The position numbers were made by a program, and so were the translations under genes. Below are positions 1-8,206 of a DNA stretch of 34,934 bases, piece after piece. Source of the DNA: Lachnospiraceae bacterium (lineage in GTDB: Bacteria; Bacillota; Clostridia; Lachnospirales; Lachnospiraceae); contig JAQUWF010000027.1 in assembly GCA_028692975.1 (NCBI GenBank), positions 1 to 34,934 on the forward strand, read 5' to 3'. The notes under the pieces were generated by a model that saw only the letters and a list, made by a program, of their open reading frames with translations, did not search any database and was not told where the DNA came from. Position 1 is the first letter of the stretch. Every line of letters begins with the position of its first letter.

Positions 1-89
1 TTTCTATCATAATAAGTTATGAAGATGAATTTGTCATTGAACTTGTAGTATAAACTCACTGAGTTCTATAAAGCATTCGTAAAATAAGT

Positions 90-392
90 TTAAGAAGCCT
101 TTTGCAGCAAATAGTAATAACTCCAAAGCCGAAAACCAACTTCAAAATCTCTTTCCCTTCTGTGAGATTTTTTATTTCCACAAACAATATTATCTAACGG
201 CACGCGTAATAAACAACTCATTGCATACAAATGATCAATAGAAGGCATATTCGTTCCATCCAACCAATGATATATACTTTGGACACATGCCAACCCCAAA
301 TACTGTTGAAGTTGCTTGATAGACACTCCTCTTATTTTCATAATTAATCTTAATCTTTTTCCTGTTGCGATACAATCAATAACTGGATACAT
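90..392 (-). CDS. Small XRE-type helix-turn-helix protein
   Basis: This 100-residue protein is a probable cytoplasmic DNA-binding regulator of the Cro/C1 (XRE) type. The central segment (residues 12-70) reads as a compact helical HTH domain: GVSIKQLQQYLGL followed by a recognition-helix-like QSIYHWLDGTNMPSIDHL and a hydrophobic closing helix ending VPLDNIV. The last 30 residues are basic and aromatic and match no domain I know. The ATG follows AAGGAGG by nine bases. It stands alone, with its own promoter (434-462). The family assignment is good; target genes are unknown. Confidence 0.8.
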   Translation of the reverse strand: MYPVIDCIATGKRLRLIMKIRGVSIKQLQQYLGLACVQSIYHWLDGTNMPSIDHLYAMSCLLRVPLDNIVCGNKKSHRRERDFEVGFRLWSYYYLLQKAS

Positions 393-433
393 AACGCTTA
401 GCCTCCTTATTGCATTTTATTTTATTATCCTAA

Positions 434-462
434 ATTATACCCCACACATTGTTCGCAAACAA
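434..462 (-). promoter_or_regulatory. Promoter of the HTH gene with overlapping palindrome
   Basis: On the minus strand TTGTTT (457-462) and TATAAT (434-439) are separated by 17 bases. The -35 region lies in an inverted repeat, TTGTT-TGCG-AACAA, which would suit an operator for autoregulation by the small HTH protein. The promoter is seen directly; the operator role is inference. Confidence 0.6.
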
Positions 463-525
463 GTGTTCTATTCATTCTAACACACAAAAAAAGCACCAGT
501 CTCCCAATGCTTAATTTGCTTGCTG

Positions 526-1944
526 TCACCGAATCGTTCCTGCATATTCCCAGTTTGCTCCGTGGTCCGCAGACCGAAACAGAAGGCTTTCTTCTCCTGC
601 CTGCTCTGTTTTTACCGCTATCACCCAGTTTTCTCCATCCATATATGGTGTATCCATATAGTCATAAGCACTGATATCGCCAGCGTCTGTCACACTGTCC
701 ATAGGTAAAACCACCTGGGTAAATGTCTGGCCTCCGTCGGCCGTCATATAGAGCAGAGACCATTCAGTCGTTGCCGTTCCCATTTTAAGAAATCCGTTAT
801 TTTCATCAAAGAATACCATATCCTCTGCCACGCCGATCTGCCCCAGAAATGGGTTCGCATTCCTGCCGCCCCATGTAGTGCCTCCGTCTTCGGTGCTTTC
901 CAATTCATAAAATCTGCTTCCGGCTGCCGCATCCGTGACAATGAGTCTCCAGCCCTTTTGTTGATCCAGATAATAAGTTAATGATCCTTCTTCCTGGTCC
1001 ATGATACACACACCAATCTCATGATTCAGGATTGCTTGTCTTTCTGCTTCCGCCTGTTGCACTCTCTCCTGCTCGGCATCTTTCTCTAATTGCTCAGAGT
1101 CCAGATCTGCCGCATACTTCATAGGCACGATCTCCGCCTGATCCGGCACCTCCAGAGACAGAACGCCCTCTTGATAAGAGAGTTCAAAATGCTCCGCCTG
1201 ATACAGATCCTGCCATTGCTGAACCTGCTGCCTGATACTGACATTTCCATATACCTGAAACATAGGATTCAGACGGGAAAGTTCTTTATAATCCATATCT
1301 GAATATCCATCCAGCCAGACTGTCATGTATTCATCCGTACCCGTATTATAATCCAGCAGATAAGTATATCCTGCTCCATCTGCCGTCTTCCCGTAAAAGA
1401 AGCTGTAAATGCCTGTTATGGTGCCATCCTCGTCAAATTCCACCGAAAACTCATTGGCCAGATACATTTCCTCCGGCAGTTCCACCACCGCACCCAAATC
1501 CGTAAAAATCCCCTCCACACCATCCGTGTAGATATTGTCATGTTCCAGGAGAACCTTTCGGCTTTGCTGTATCTCCTCTATTTTCCACGCCAATTTTCCA
1601 TTATAATCCCTGGCACTGTGGAAGATCTTGATGCCATAATATCCTGTAGAAAAAATGATTGCCGCAATCTCTATACAAAATAAAACAATATAGATGCGAG
1701 GCTGTCCAGGCACTTTTACTTTCTGCAAATGCTTTCTGATCAGGTAAAACAGCGTCCATCCCAGCAGCCACAAAAACCCCAGCGCACCGCAGCAAACAAT
1801 CACCGGCAATCTCCGGCGTACCCCACCGTATTGACACAGCAGATACAGATAGCGGCACCCTAACACATACAACAGTACAAATACCGGATTAAAAAGCACT
1901 GCCCAATATTTCCAACGTAATTTTGTCTTCTCTTTCATATTCAT
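526..1944 (-). CDS. Membrane-anchored protein with three Asp-box (BNR) repeats
   Basis: The protein has about 470 residues. The first 115 hold three hydrophobic segments (about 12-32, 47-68, 85-103), so it should be anchored in the cytoplasmic membrane. A long charged region with an E/Q-rich coiled-coil-like stretch (about 275-305) follows. The C-terminal third carries three copies of the Asp-box pattern S/T-x-D-x-G-x-x-W/F: STEDGGTTW, TADGGQTF and RSADHGANW. These turns mark beta-propellers of the sialidase/VPS10/YCF48 type, but no sialidase catalytic arginines are evident, so this is probably a surface-exposed partial propeller rather than an enzyme. The best spaced start is probably the ATG at 1938 (nine bases after GGGG), although 1944 is in frame. 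The gene begins about ten bases after the nrdD terminator with no visible promoter of its own. Confidence 0.7.
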   Translation of the reverse strand: MNMKEKTKLRWKYWAVLFNPVFVLLYVLGCRYLYLLCQYGGVRRRLPVIVCCGALGFLWLLGWTLFYLIRKHLQKVKVPGQPRIYIVLFCIEIAAIIFSTGYYGIKIFHSARDYNGKLAWKIEEIQQSRKVLLEHDNIYTDGVEGIFTDLGAVVELPEEMYLANEFSVEFDEDGTITGIYSFFYGKTADGAGYTYLLDYNTGTDEYMTVWLDGYSDMDYKELSRLNPMFQVYGNVSIRQQVQQWQDLYQAEHFELSYQEGVLSLEVPDQAEIVPMKYAADLDSEQLEKDAEQERVQQAEAERQAILNHEIGVCIMDQEEGSLTYYLDQQKGWRLIVTDAAAGSRFYELESTEDGGTTWGGRNANPFLGQIGVAEDMVFFDENNGFLKMGTATTEWSLLYMTADGGQTFTQVVLPMDSVTDAGDISAYDYMDTPYMDGENWVIAVKTEQAGEESLLFRSADHGANWEYAGTIR

Positions 1945-1955
1945 AATCCCCTTAT

Positions 1956-1994
1956 AAAAAATCTACAGGAGCCCCTTTGCTCCTGTAGATTTTT
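1956..1994 (-). terminator. Rho-independent terminator of nrdD
   Basis: A perfect hairpin with arms at 1956-1972 and 1979-1994 (ATCTACAGGAGC pairing with GCTCCTGTAGAT, loop of six) is followed on the minus strand by a run of T. The A and T flanks make it able to act in both directions. Confidence 0.9.
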
Positions 1995-2002
1995 ATCAAA
2001 CC

Positions 2003-4363
2003 TTATCTCTCATCCACATACTTCTGTATATTGGATGCATTCACATATTTCTTCGCATCCTCGCCCTGTACGACTACCAGAGTCGGGGCCTGGCGAACGC
2101 CGTATTTAGCTACCAGATCTGGATTTTCTTCTGCGTCGATCACTTCGTAATTTTCGCCCTCCAGCATTTTTCTGGCAATCTTACAGTTGGGGCAGGTGCT
2201 GGTGGTAAACAGATATTTCACTGCGTCTTCCTCCGACATCTCCACGTCGTCCGCAGTAATCTTCACTACCGCGCTGCTCTTATGGAGTTTGGAAGCTGCC
2301 ACATCATATAAGGTTCTGTTCTTGTATTCCTGTGTCTTACCATCATTCCAGTTCTGTACCGGGCGATAGTAACCGGTGATACGGCTGTATACTTCCGCAT
2401 TGCCTCCGCAGGTCGGGCAGGTGAAATGTTCCCCTGCAATATAGCCGTGATCCTTACATACTGAATAAGTCGGTGACAGCGTATAGTAAGGCAGTCTATA
2501 ATTTTCCGCAATCTTACGGACCAGTGTAGCCGCTGACTGCCAATCCGGCAATTTCTCACCCAGGAACGCATGGAATACGGTACCTGAGGTATACAGCGTC
2601 TGCAGATCATCCTGAATATCCAGTGCCTCAAAAATATCCTCGGTGAAATCAACCGGCAGATGTGAACTGTTGGTATAGTACGGTGTATCTCCGTGTGCAC
2701 CTGCAGTCTTGATATCCGGCCACTGTGCCCGGTCATGTTTTGCCAGACGGTAGGTGGTGGACTCTGCCGGTGTTGCCTCAAGATTATACAGTGAGCCGTA
2801 TTCTTCCTGATACATAACCAGTTTTTCACGCATATAGTTCAAAACATCTTTTGAAAATTTCTGAGTCTTTTCATCTGTCATATCTCCGCCCAGCCATTTT
2901 GCATTCAGACCCACTTCATTCATACCGATCAGGCCGATGGTAGAGAAATGATTGTCGAAGCTGCCCAAATACCGTTTCGTGTACGGATACAGACCAGAAT
3001 TCAGCAGTTTGGTGATAACACCTCTCTTCACATGAAGAGAACGTGCGGAAATATCCATCATGCGATCCAGACGTTTGTAGAAATCCGCCTCGCTTTCTGC
3101 CTGATAAGCAATGCGCGGCATATTGATGGTCACAACGCCAACGGATCCTGTGCTCTCTCCGGAACCGAAGAAACCACCCGTCTTCTTGCGCAGTTCGCGC
3201 AGGTCAAGACGCAGACGGCAGCACATGCTTCGCACGTCGCTTGGCTCCATATCGCTATTGATATAATTAGAGAAATATGGTGTTCCATATTTGGATGTCA
3301 TTTCGAATAACAATCTGTTGTTCGGTGTATCGGACCAGTCAAAATCCTTTGTAATAGAATATGTGGGGATCGGATACTGGAATCCGCGTCCGTTGGCATC
3401 GCCCTCGATCATGGTCTCAATAAATGCACGGTTGACCATATCCATCTCTTCCTTGCAGTCCTTGTAACGGAAATCCATTTCTGCTCCGCCCACGATAGCA
3501 GGCAGCTCTGCCAGGTCTCCCGGAACTGTCCAGTCCAGGGTAATATTGGAAAACGGTGCCTGCGTGCCCCATCTGCTTGGTGTATTCACGCCATAGATAA
3601 AGGATTCGATGCATTTCTTTACTTCCGGATAGCTTAAGCTGTCCACTTTTACAAAGGGAGCCAGGTACGTATCAAAGGAAGAAAACGCCTGCGCGCCCGC
3701 CCACTCATTCTGCATAATACCAAGGAAGTTGACCATCTGATTGCACAGGACACTCAGATGCTTCGCCGGTGCTGAAGTAATCTTGCCATTAATACCGCCA
3801 AGACCTTCCTGAATCAGCTGCTTTAAGGACCAGCCTGCACAATATCCGGTGAGCATAGACAGATCATGAATATGAATGTCTGCATTGCGATGTGCCTGGG
3901 CGATCTCGTCATCGTAGATCTCAGACAACCAGTAATTGGCTGTAACCGCGCCGGAGTTGCTTAAGATCAGACCGCCTACAGAATAGGTCACGGTAGAATT
4001 TTCTTTTACACGCCAGTCTTCCACTTTTACATAACTGTTCACCGTATCTTTATAATCGATAATCGTGGAGTTCATGTTACGTACTTTTTCACGCTGTTTC
4101 CGATAAAGAATATATGCCTTTGCCACATCCGAATAACCGGTCTGGATCAGTACATTCTCCACGCTGTCCTGAATATCCTCAACGCTGATGTGATTGTCTT
4201 TTATTTTTTTCTGAAAATCTGCAGTTACCCGCAGACCAAGAACATCCAACATATCCTGACTAAACTGCTTTTGATTTGCTTCAAACGCCTTTCCTATAGC
4301 ATCCGTGATTTTGGGCATTTCAAAATCCACTTTTGCTCCATCTCTTTTTACAACCGTAAACAT
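2003..4363 (-). CDS. nrdD: Anaerobic (class III) ribonucleoside triphosphate reductase with fused glutaredoxin-like domain
   Basis: This 786-residue glycyl-radical enzyme reduces ribonucleoside triphosphates to deoxy forms without oxygen. Residues 1-95 form an ATP-cone (start MFTVVKRDGAKVDF), the allosteric effector site. The catalytic core follows. Near the end a zinc-type pair (CPTC) precedes the radical loop RITGYYRP, with glycine 664 as the probable radical site. Residues from about 708 form a thioredoxin/glutaredoxin-like domain with TSTCPNCKIA (Cys724 and Cys727) and the cis-proline segment QAPTLVV, so a thiol reductant is built in. This suits the glutaredoxin/thioredoxin-linked NrdD group rather than the formate-dependent E. 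coli type. The start follows TTAGGAGG by six bases. The activase gene nrdG, often next door, is absent here. Confidence 0.96.
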   Translation of the reverse strand: MFTVVKRDGAKVDFEMPKITDAIGKAFEANQKQFSQDMLDVLGLRVTADFQKKIKDNHISVEDIQDSVENVLIQTGYSDVAKAYILYRKQREKVRNMNSTIIDYKDTVNSYVKVEDWRVKENSTVTYSVGGLILSNSGAVTANYWLSEIYDDEIAQAHRNADIHIHDLSMLTGYCAGWSLKQLIQEGLGGINGKITSAPAKHLSVLCNQMVNFLGIMQNEWAGAQAFSSFDTYLAPFVKVDSLSYPEVKKCIESFIYGVNTPSRWGTQAPFSNITLDWTVPGDLAELPAIVGGAEMDFRYKDCKEEMDMVNRAFIETMIEGDANGRGFQYPIPTYSITKDFDWSDTPNNRLLFEMTSKYGTPYFSNYINSDMEPSDVRSMCCRLRLDLRELRKKTGGFFGSGESTGSVGVVTINMPRIAYQAESEADFYKRLDRMMDISARSLHVKRGVITKLLNSGLYPYTKRYLGSFDNHFSTIGLIGMNEVGLNAKWLGGDMTDEKTQKFSKDVLNYMREKLVMYQEEYGSLYNLEATPAESTTYRLAKHDRAQWPDIKTAGAHGDTPYYTNSSHLPVDFTEDIFEALDIQDDLQTLYTSGTVFHAFLGEKLPDWQSAATLVRKIAENYRLPYYTLSPTYSVCKDHGYIAGEHFTCPTCGGNAEVYSRITGYYRPVQNWNDGKTQEYKNRTLYDVAASKLHKSSAVVKITADDVEMSEEDAVKYLFTTSTCPNCKIARKMLEGENYEVIDAEENPDLVAKYGVRQAPTLVVVQGEDAKKYVNASNIQKYVDER

Positions 4364-4408
4364 GATATTCCTCCTAACCCTCTGTTTCGCATCTATTTCC
4401 GAATAAAA

Positions 4409-4430
4409 AACAAGGTCTTGCGACCTTGTT
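4409..4430 (-). terminator. Terminator-like hairpin in the nrdD leader
   Basis: A perfect 9-bp stem (AACAAGGTC / GACCTTGTT) is capped, on the minus strand, by the stable tetraloop GCAA and followed by TTTTTT. It lies between the nrdD promoter and start codon, about a dozen bases after the predicted transcription start. It may end hflX read-through, or act as an attenuator for nrdD. Confidence 0.75.
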
Positions 4431-4439
4431 CAAGTTCGT

Positions 4440-4528
4440 ACAAGATACATTGTATCAGACACTTTGTTTTCCGTCAACAATAAAAGATACCATATCTTGT
4501 GTTTATTTTTGTGAAAATATACCATATA
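4440..4528. promoter_or_regulatory. Candidate NrdR boxes around the nrdD promoter
   Basis: Three AT-rich palindromes lie here: GATAC-ATT-GTATC centred on 4450, AAGATA-CCA-TATCTT on 4491 and TATA-CCA-TATA on 4523. The first overlaps the -10, the second abuts the -35. Centre spacings are 41 and 32 bases, near whole helical turns, as known for tandem NrdR sites. The match to the remembered 16-base NrdR consensus is partial (about 10-12 positions by eye), so this remains a candidate. Confidence 0.4.
4449..4477 (-). promoter_or_regulatory. nrdD promoter
   Basis: On the minus strand TTGACG (4472-4477) and TACAAT (4449-4454) are exactly 17 bases apart, giving a predicted start near 4442. The -10 element lies inside an AT-rich palindrome. 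Confidence 0.8.
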
Positions 4529-4533
4529 AAGTA

Positions 4534-5784
4534 TTATGTCACCTTGTGATAGATTTCCATGGGAACCAGTGCTTCCACCAGAATCCCGCCGTCTGTGTAC
4601 TCTTCCTTCTGTAACTGCCCATACTGGCGGATCAGCTGGATCAGACCGGCCTTATCATAAGGGAAGACGCGCTCAATGCGAATCTGGCCTTCCAGGATGA
4701 TTTTTTCCAGAATTTCTTTTAATTCTTCCAGCCCTTCTCCGTATTTTGCAGAAGTTCCCAGTACATAGTCCGCTTTAAAGTCCCGCAGACTTCCCTTGTC
4801 CAATACCTGATCCTGCTTGTTAAAAAGCGTTACCACAGTCTTATTCTCCACGCCCAGTTCCCGCAGAGTCTCGTAGACGATATGGATCTGCTCCTCCATC
4901 TGGGGGCTGGCCGCATTGACCACATGGATTAGTATATCCGCATATTTTGCTTCCTCCAGCGTACTTTTGAATGCTTCGATGAGATGGTGGGGAAGTTTAC
5001 GTATAAAGCCTACTGTATCCGTGAGCAATATCTGCTGCTGGCCAGGAAGATCCAAAATCCTGGTAGTCGGATCCAGTGTGGCAAATAATTTGTCTTCTTC
5101 CAGCACGCCTGCGCCGGTCAGGGTATTGAGCAGCGTGGACTTGCCCGCGTTGGTGTATCCAACGATAGCCGCCACTTTCAGCCGTCCGCTCTTTCGCTGG
5201 GTGCGGATCAGTTCCCGGTGTTTTTTCACCTCGTTTAATTCCGCCTTCAGTTGGGAAATACGCAGTTTAATCAGTCTTCGGTCCATCTCCAGTTTCTTCT
5301 CACCGGGGCCTCTGGTACCAATACCTCCACCCAGTCTGGAAAGGGAGGTGCCAAGACCTGCCAGTCTTGCCGCACGGTAACGCAGCTGTGCCAGTTCTAC
5401 CTGGATCTTTCCTTCACTGCTGGTGGCACGTCCCGCGAAAATGTCCAGAATCAGCAGCGTACGGTCCATGACCTTACAGTCTAACTCACGCTGCAGATTA
5501 TTGAACTGGGCGGGGGATAATTCGTCGTCGCAGATCACGCCTGTGGCATCCAGGTCATACAGCAGTTCCCTTACTTCCTCGATTTTCCCCTTGCCCATAT
5601 AAGTGCCCGGATGCATGGATTCCCGGTTCTGGATGATTTTGGCCACACAGACAGCACCTGCCGTCTGCGCCAGTTCTTCCAGTTCGTCCAGCGACTCTGC
5701 CGTATCGTCGCTCTGGGCCGTCTGGATACCGATCAGGATAACACGCTCCTGTATTTCTTCAAATTCAATTAATTCAGCCATCAT
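4534..5784 (-). CDS. hflX: Ribosome-associated GTPase HflX
   Basis: HflX is a GTPase that binds the 50S subunit and splits stalled or hibernating ribosomes. The 416-residue protein shows the N-terminal nucleotide-binding-like domain with a glycine-rich segment (LSRLGGGIGTRGPGEKK), a helical linker rich in K/R/E, and a G domain with the P-loop GYTNAGKSTL, G3 DTVGF and G4 NKQD. Length is normal. Two adjacent ATG codons follow GGAGGC; the second (5781) has the better spacing, so the first residue is uncertain by one. It is the last gene of the long minus-strand operon and starts seven bases after the TPR lipoprotein gene. Confidence 0.96.
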   Translation of the reverse strand: MMAELIEFEEIQERVILIGIQTAQSDDTAESLDELEELAQTAGAVCVAKIIQNRESMHPGTYMGKGKIEEVRELLYDLDATGVICDDELSPAQFNNLQRELDCKVMDRTLLILDIFAGRATSSEGKIQVELAQLRYRAARLAGLGTSLSRLGGGIGTRGPGEKKLEMDRRLIKLRISQLKAELNEVKKHRELIRTQRKSGRLKVAAIVGYTNAGKSTLLNTLTGAGVLEEDKLFATLDPTTRILDLPGQQQILLTDTVGFIRKLPHHLIEAFKSTLEEAKYADILIHVVNAASPQMEEQIHIVYETLRELGVENKTVVTLFNKQDQVLDKGSLRDFKADYVLGTSAKYGEGLEELKEILEKIILEGQIRIERVFPYDKAGLIQLIRQYGQLQKEEYTDGGILVEALVPMEIYHKVT

Positions 5785-5791
5785 GCCTCCA

Positions 5792-6832
5792 TTAACGGGT
5801 CATAAGGAATTCGTTTTCCCTGCTTCCCGCCTCATCAGTCGGATACTGTACTACATACTGTGCCGCAACTGATTTCGCATTCGTCCAGTCATACTGGTAT
5901 TCATAAACAACTATCTCATTGTAAAGCAGACTCTGCTGGGCATTGGGATTGCCATATTCCAGGCCTTTCTGGATATTTTGCAGGGCGCTGTCGTAATTGC
6001 CCTCTGCAATATCACACAAAGCCAGCCCATTATATGCCTGAGGTGCCGTACTCTCGTCCTTCACATGTTCCTGGTACATGGCACGGGCGTTGGCCACGTC
6101 CTCCATATCCAGATATACCCGCCCCAGCAGAAGGATTGCATTCCCATCATTCCCCTCATTGAGGGCAGCGATCAGCTGTTCTTTCGCCTTGGTGTAATCC
6201 TGCAGATAATAATAGATTAACCCCCGGTTGTAATAATTATTCTCGTCCTCGGAAGCCAGTTCCAATGCTTTCTCCAGATAAGCGGCTCCATCCGCATTCA
6301 TCCGAAGGGTCTCATAGGCCTGACAGATATTGATAAAGAGATTGTAATCATCGCTGAGCTTCGCAGCCTTATCAAAGTCTGCCTTGGCACCATCGAAATT
6401 ACTCTGCCCCAGATATGCCTTTCCCCGCAGGAAATAGCATTCCGGATCTTCCTCTGTCTTTAGTACCTCACTGTACAGTGCGATAGCCTTGTCGGTCTCA
6501 CCCTGACGGCTCCGGCAAAATGCCAGATACATCTGCACATCCTTTTTGAAGACTGGATCGTCCTCCGTCAGTTCGTTCAGGCTGCGCTCAAAGGCCACTG
6601 CCGCATCCGGGTAATCTCCCTGGTATATATGGGCGATTCCAAGACCGCGATAGCCTTCGGACAACTTATCTCCGGAGGCTATCACTGCATCAAAATCTGT
6701 TATGGCGTTGTCATACTCCGCCGCTTCCAGGGCTTCTATTCCACTTTGATAGTTTGTCTTTGCTTCCTCATTGCCGCAGCCGGACAGTGCCAGCATACAG
6801 CCGAGGAGCAGGAAAAGTCCTGTTTTTTTCAA
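5792..6832 (-). CDS. TPR-repeat lipoprotein
   Basis: The 346-residue precursor begins with a lipoprotein signal: KK, a hydrophobic stretch and the lipobox LSGC, so Cys19 should be lipidated and the protein held on the outer face of the membrane. The remainder is successive tetratricopeptide repeats (for example AITDFDAVIASGDKLSEGYR, then CYFLRGKAYLGQ and NNYYNRGLIYYYL), about eight to nine in all, implying a scaffold for protein contacts. The start codon is TTG, preceded by GAGG at suitable distance. It lies 13 bases after glmM and seven before hflX in one operon. Its partner is unknown; a role in wall assembly is only suggested by glmM. Confidence 0.88.
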   Translation of the reverse strand: MKKTGLFLLLGCMLALSGCGNEEAKTNYQSGIEALEAAEYDNAITDFDAVIASGDKLSEGYRGLGIAHIYQGDYPDAAVAFERSLNELTEDDPVFKKDVQMYLAFCRSRQGETDKAIALYSEVLKTEEDPECYFLRGKAYLGQSNFDGAKADFDKAAKLSDDYNLFINICQAYETLRMNADGAAYLEKALELASEDENNYYNRGLIYYYLQDYTKAKEQLIAALNEGNDGNAILLLGRVYLDMEDVANARAMYQEHVKDESTAPQAYNGLALCDIAEGNYDSALQNIQKGLEYGNPNAQQSLLYNEIVVYEYQYDWTNAKSVAAQYVVQYPTDEAGSRENEFLMTR

Positions 6833-6845
6833 TCTGTTTTCCTCT

Positions 6846-8192
6846 TTATTCTACGATCAATCCTTCAGATGCCATGACCGCGATCACATCATCCACATGT
6901 TTCCTGCACAGTTCATCGGTAGATGCCTCTACCATGACACGGATCACTGGCTCTGTTCCGCTCTCACGGACCAGGATACGGCCATCATCCCCAAGGGATT
7001 CTGTCACTGCATTTACAGCCTCCACAACCTTAGGATTCTCTCTTGCTTCTTTTTTGTTGCTGACACGTACATTTTTCAGCAGCTGTGGATAAATGCGCAC
7101 TTCTGATGTCAGGGTGCCCAGCGTCTGCTTCTTGTCCAGAACGGTCTCCATCACCATAAGGGAGGTCAGGATACCGTCACCGGTGGTAGCGTATTTGCTG
7201 AAAATAATATGGCCGGACTGCTCTCCGCCTAGTTTATAACCGTTGGTCATCATGTTCTCGCAAACATATTTATCACCCACGGCAGTCTTCTCGTAACGGA
7301 TGCCTGCCTTGTCACATGCCTTGTACAGGCCAAGGTTTGACATAATCGTGGTAACGATGGTGTCATTATCCAGTCTGCCCTGCTCTTTTAAATATTTACC
7401 GCAGACATAGAGGATCAGATCCCCGTCCACGACCTCACCGTTTTCATCTACGGCGATACAACGGTCCGTATCACCATCGTAAGCAAATCCGATGTCCAGA
7501 TTTTTCTCTTTTACATAAGATTGCAGCACATCAATATGGGTAGAACCACAGTTGGTATTGATGTTGGTTCCGTCCGGTTCATTATTGATTACGTAAGTTT
7601 TTGCACCCAGAGCGTCGAATACGCTCTTGGCTACAGAAGAAGCACTACCGTTGGCGCAGTCCAGACCTACCCGCATATTCTTGAACGAACGTGTGGGAAT
7701 GCTGATCAGATGGCCGATGTAACGGTTACGTCCCGCTGCGAAGTCTACGGTGCGGCCAATATTCTCTCTTGTTGCAAATGGGATATCCGGGCCTTCACCG
7801 TCGATATAAGATTCGATCTGATTTTCTACTTCGGCTTCCATCTTCTGACCAACACCGTTGATAATCTTGATACCATTGTCGTAAAATGGATTGTGGCTGG
7901 CTGAAATCATGATACCACAGTCAAAATCCTCGGTACGCACCACGTAAGAAACACTCGGTGTGGTGGTAACGTGCAACAAATATGCATCTGCGCCGGAAGC
8001 GGTCAATCCTGCGGAAAGCGCGTCCTCGTACATATAACTGCTTCTTCTGGTGTCTTTGCCGATAACAATTTGTGCCTTATGTTCTTTGCCGAAATACCAG
8101 CCCAGGAAACGTCCTACTTTATAAGCATGCTCCACGGTCAGATCTACATTTGCTTCTCCACGAAACCCATCTGTTCCAAAATATTTTCCCAT
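6846..8192 (-). CDS. glmM: Phosphoglucosamine mutase
   Basis: GlmM interconverts glucosamine-6-phosphate and glucosamine-1-phosphate, the second step to UDP-GlcNAc for peptidoglycan. The 448-residue length is standard. The N-terminus MGKYFGTDGFRG is diagnostic. The phosphoserine loop is MISASHNPF with Ser99 as the likely phosphorylated residue; the metal loop is DGDTDR; the sugar loop is GGEQSGH; and the phosphate-binding loop near the end is RESGTEPVIRVM. The start follows AAGGAG by eight bases. It is in operon with the nucleotidyltransferase upstream (14-base gap). Confidence 0.97.
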   Translation of the reverse strand: MGKYFGTDGFRGEANVDLTVEHAYKVGRFLGWYFGKEHKAQIVIGKDTRRSSYMYEDALSAGLTASGADAYLLHVTTTPSVSYVVRTEDFDCGIMISASHNPFYDNGIKIINGVGQKMEAEVENQIESYIDGEGPDIPFATRENIGRTVDFAAGRNRYIGHLISIPTRSFKNMRVGLDCANGSASSVAKSVFDALGAKTYVINNEPDGTNINTNCGSTHIDVLQSYVKEKNLDIGFAYDGDTDRCIAVDENGEVVDGDLILYVCGKYLKEQGRLDNDTIVTTIMSNLGLYKACDKAGIRYEKTAVGDKYVCENMMTNGYKLGGEQSGHIIFSKYATTGDGILTSLMVMETVLDKKQTLGTLTSEVRIYPQLLKNVRVSNKKEARENPKVVEAVNAVTESLGDDGRILVRESGTEPVIRVMVEASTDELCRKHVDDVIAVMASEGLIVE

Positions 8193-8206
8193 TGTCCAGT
8201 CTCCTT

